DNA from: Bacillota bacterium
GTDB taxonomy: Bacteria > Bacillota > Clostridia > Lachnospirales > Lachnospiraceae
DNA length: 24,556 bases
Assembly (NCBI GenBank): GCA_023415595.1
Contig: JAEZJW010000212.1
Location: 1-24,556, forward strand
Direction: 5' to 3'
Part shown: in pieces, positions 23,303-24,556 of the stretch
Position numbering within the stretch: position 1 is the stretch's first letter
Layout of the letters: the number at the start of each line of letters is the position of its first letter
Notes under the pieces: model-generated
What the model was told of the DNA's origin: nothing
The model's input: the letters and a program-made list of their open reading frames with translations, nothing else
The model's database searches: none
Translations under genes and position numbers: made by a program

Positions 23303-24556
23303 ATGAACAATATGAATTATAAGAAATTAGACCAGATGGATATAGACTATATCCTCGGTATGATCGGTGATAAAGAAAGAGTCCTCTTTGCAGAGGACAT
23401 CAATGAGGAATACAGCCATGACGAGCTAAGTGATACTGTCAGCTTCCCCGATGTTGTAGTAAAGGTTACTTCTACAGAAGAAGTTTCAAGTATTATGAAA
23501 TATGCTTATGAGCATAATATCCCCGTAACTCCCCGTGGTTCGGGAACCGGACTGGTAGGCTCCTCCGTAGCGATGGAGAACGGTATCATGATCGATACCA
23601 CACTGATGAATTCATTTCTGGAGCTGGACGAGGAGAACCTGACCATAACCGTACAGCCCGGTGTACTCTTAATGGAGCTTTCCGCTTATGTTCAGGAGAG
23701 AGACCTGTTCTATCCTCCGGATCCGGGCGAGAAGTCTGCAACCATCGGTGGCAACATCAGCACCAATGCCGGCGGTATGAGAGCAGTAAAATACGGTGTT
23801 ACCAGGGACTATGTAAGAGGTCTTGAGGTAGTACTTCCGGATGGTAAAATCGTAGAATTCGGCGGTAAGGTAGTGAAGAACAGTACCGGCTATGCGATGA
23901 AGGACCTGATGGTAGGCTCTGAGGGAACCCTCGGAATCATTACCAAAGCTACCTTAAAGCTGCTTCCGTTACCGAAGAAGGCAATCAGTCTCTTAATTCC
24001 TTTTCCTACCTTAGAGAAAGCTATCGGTACCGTACCTCTGATTATCAAGTCCAAGTCCATCCCCACTGCGGTTGAGTTCATGCAGAGAGAGGTTATCATG
24101 GATGCGGAGAAATACCTTGGCAAGAAATTCCCTGACAATACCTCCGATGCTTATCTGCTCTTAAAGTTTGACGGTAATACCACAGAAGAGATTGAGAAGG
24201 CTTACGAGGGTGTAGCAAAAATCTGTCTGGAGCAGGGAGCATTAGACATCCTGATCTCCGACACCACCGAGAGAGAAGAGTCCATCTGGAAAGCAAGAGG
24301 AGCCTTCCTCGAAGCGATCAAGGGCTCCACGACCTATATGGACGAGGTTGACGTAGTAGTACCCAGAGCTTCCGTAAATGAGATGGTGGAATATATCCAC
24401 AACCTTTATAAGGAAGTTAACATCCGCATCAAGAGCTTCGGTCATGCCGGAGACGGTAATCTCCACGCTTATGTCTTAAAGGATGACTTAAGTGATGAAG
24501 AGTGGGAAATCAGAATGAAGGAAGCGATGGACAGAATTTATTCCAAAGCCAGAGAG
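23303..24556 (+). CDS. FAD-linked lactate dehydrogenase, GlcD type (3' end outside window)
   Basis: I translated this by hand. It starts at MNNMNYKKLDQMDIDYILGM with GGAGG five bases upstream and stays open for 418 codons to the window edge; the family is usually about 460-470 residues. The FAD_binding_4 (PCMH) domain shows PRGSGTGLVG (77-86), PPDPGEKSATIGGN (138-151), STNAGGMRAVKYGV and GSEGTLGIIT. The C-terminal FAD-oxidase domain has SFGHAGDGNLHAY (near 390). It oxidises lactate, probably D-lactate or both with a racemase, to pyruvate. As the last visible member of the lctP-etfB-etfA unit it is the expected LctD-type subunit of the Ldh/Etf complex. Glycolate or 2-hydroxyglutarate oxidases share this fold, so the substrate rests on context. 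Confidence 0.92.
   Translation, partial: MNNMNYKKLDQMDIDYILGMIGDKERVLFAEDINEEYSHDELSDTVSFPDVVVKVTSTEEVSSIMKYAYEHNIPVTPRGSGTGLVGSSVAMENGIMIDTTLMNSFLELDEENLTITVQPGVLLMELSAYVQERDLFYPPDPGEKSATIGGNISTNAGGMRAVKYGVTRDYVRGLEVVLPDGKIVEFGGKVVKNSTGYAMKDLMVGSEGTLGIITKATLKLLPLPKKAISLLIPFPTLEKAIGTVPLIIKSKSIPTAVEFMQREVIMDAEKYLGKKFPDNTSDAYLLLKFDGNTTEEIEKAYEGVAKICLEQGALDILISDTTEREESIWKARGAFLEAIKGSTTYMDEVDVVVPRASVNEMVEYIHNLYKEVNIRIKSFGHAGDGNLHAYVLKDDLSDEEWEIRMKEAMDRIYSKARE

Overview
The window looks like a chromosomal segment of an anaerobic clostridial Firmicute, most likely a Lachnospiraceae member. This is inferred from strong AGGAGG-type ribosome binding sites, frequent TTG/GTG starts, BceRS-AB and HD-GYP gene types, and an electron-confurcating lactate locus. 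There is no rRNA, tRNA, CRISPR array, transposase or phage gene. Coding density is high, no gene-free stretch exceeds about 290 bases, and each longer gap is described under its own entries.

Region 1 (1-4561, minus strand) is a signalling/transport operon read right to left: a NarL-type sensor kinase, its LuxR-type response regulator, a secreted lipoprotein, and a NatA-type ABC ATPase that runs off the left edge. Upstream of it is a stand-alone nitroreductase-fold gene. Region 2 (4673-9396, plus strand) is a complete Bce-type antimicrobial-peptide sensing and detoxification module: OmpR-type regulator, intramembrane-sensing kinase, ABC ATPase and large FtsX-type permease. It is followed by a membrane-bound HD-GYP cyclic-di-GMP phosphodiesterase (9490-11460).

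Region 3 (11558-16849) is a mosaic of short transcription units: a vWA protein divergent from a protein with a helix-turn-helix-like C-terminal domain, a Nudix hydrolase divergent from a zinc-dependent phospholipase C-like protein, a GNAT acetyltransferase, a CsbD/GlsB stress pair, and a phosphoribosyltransferase-fold protein with a degenerate PRPP loop. Region 4 (16897-18245, minus) is a CorA-type cation transporter behind a small two-helix membrane protein.

Region 5 (18466 to the right edge, plus) is a lactate utilisation locus: FadR/LldR-type regulator, L-lactate permease, EtfB, ferredoxin-domain EtfA, and a GlcD-type FAD lactate dehydrogenase cut by the window end. By analogy with the Acetobacterium lct operon, the last three should form the confurcating Ldh/Etf complex that couples lactate oxidation by NAD+ to oxidation of reduced ferredoxin. 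The permease leader is the most striking noncoding element. It has a near-consensus promoter, two TGGTnnnACCA operators 140 bp apart and, between them, a structured RNA with possible pseudoknot pairing, a potential anti-terminator and an intrinsic terminator. I know of no described RNA class that it matches.
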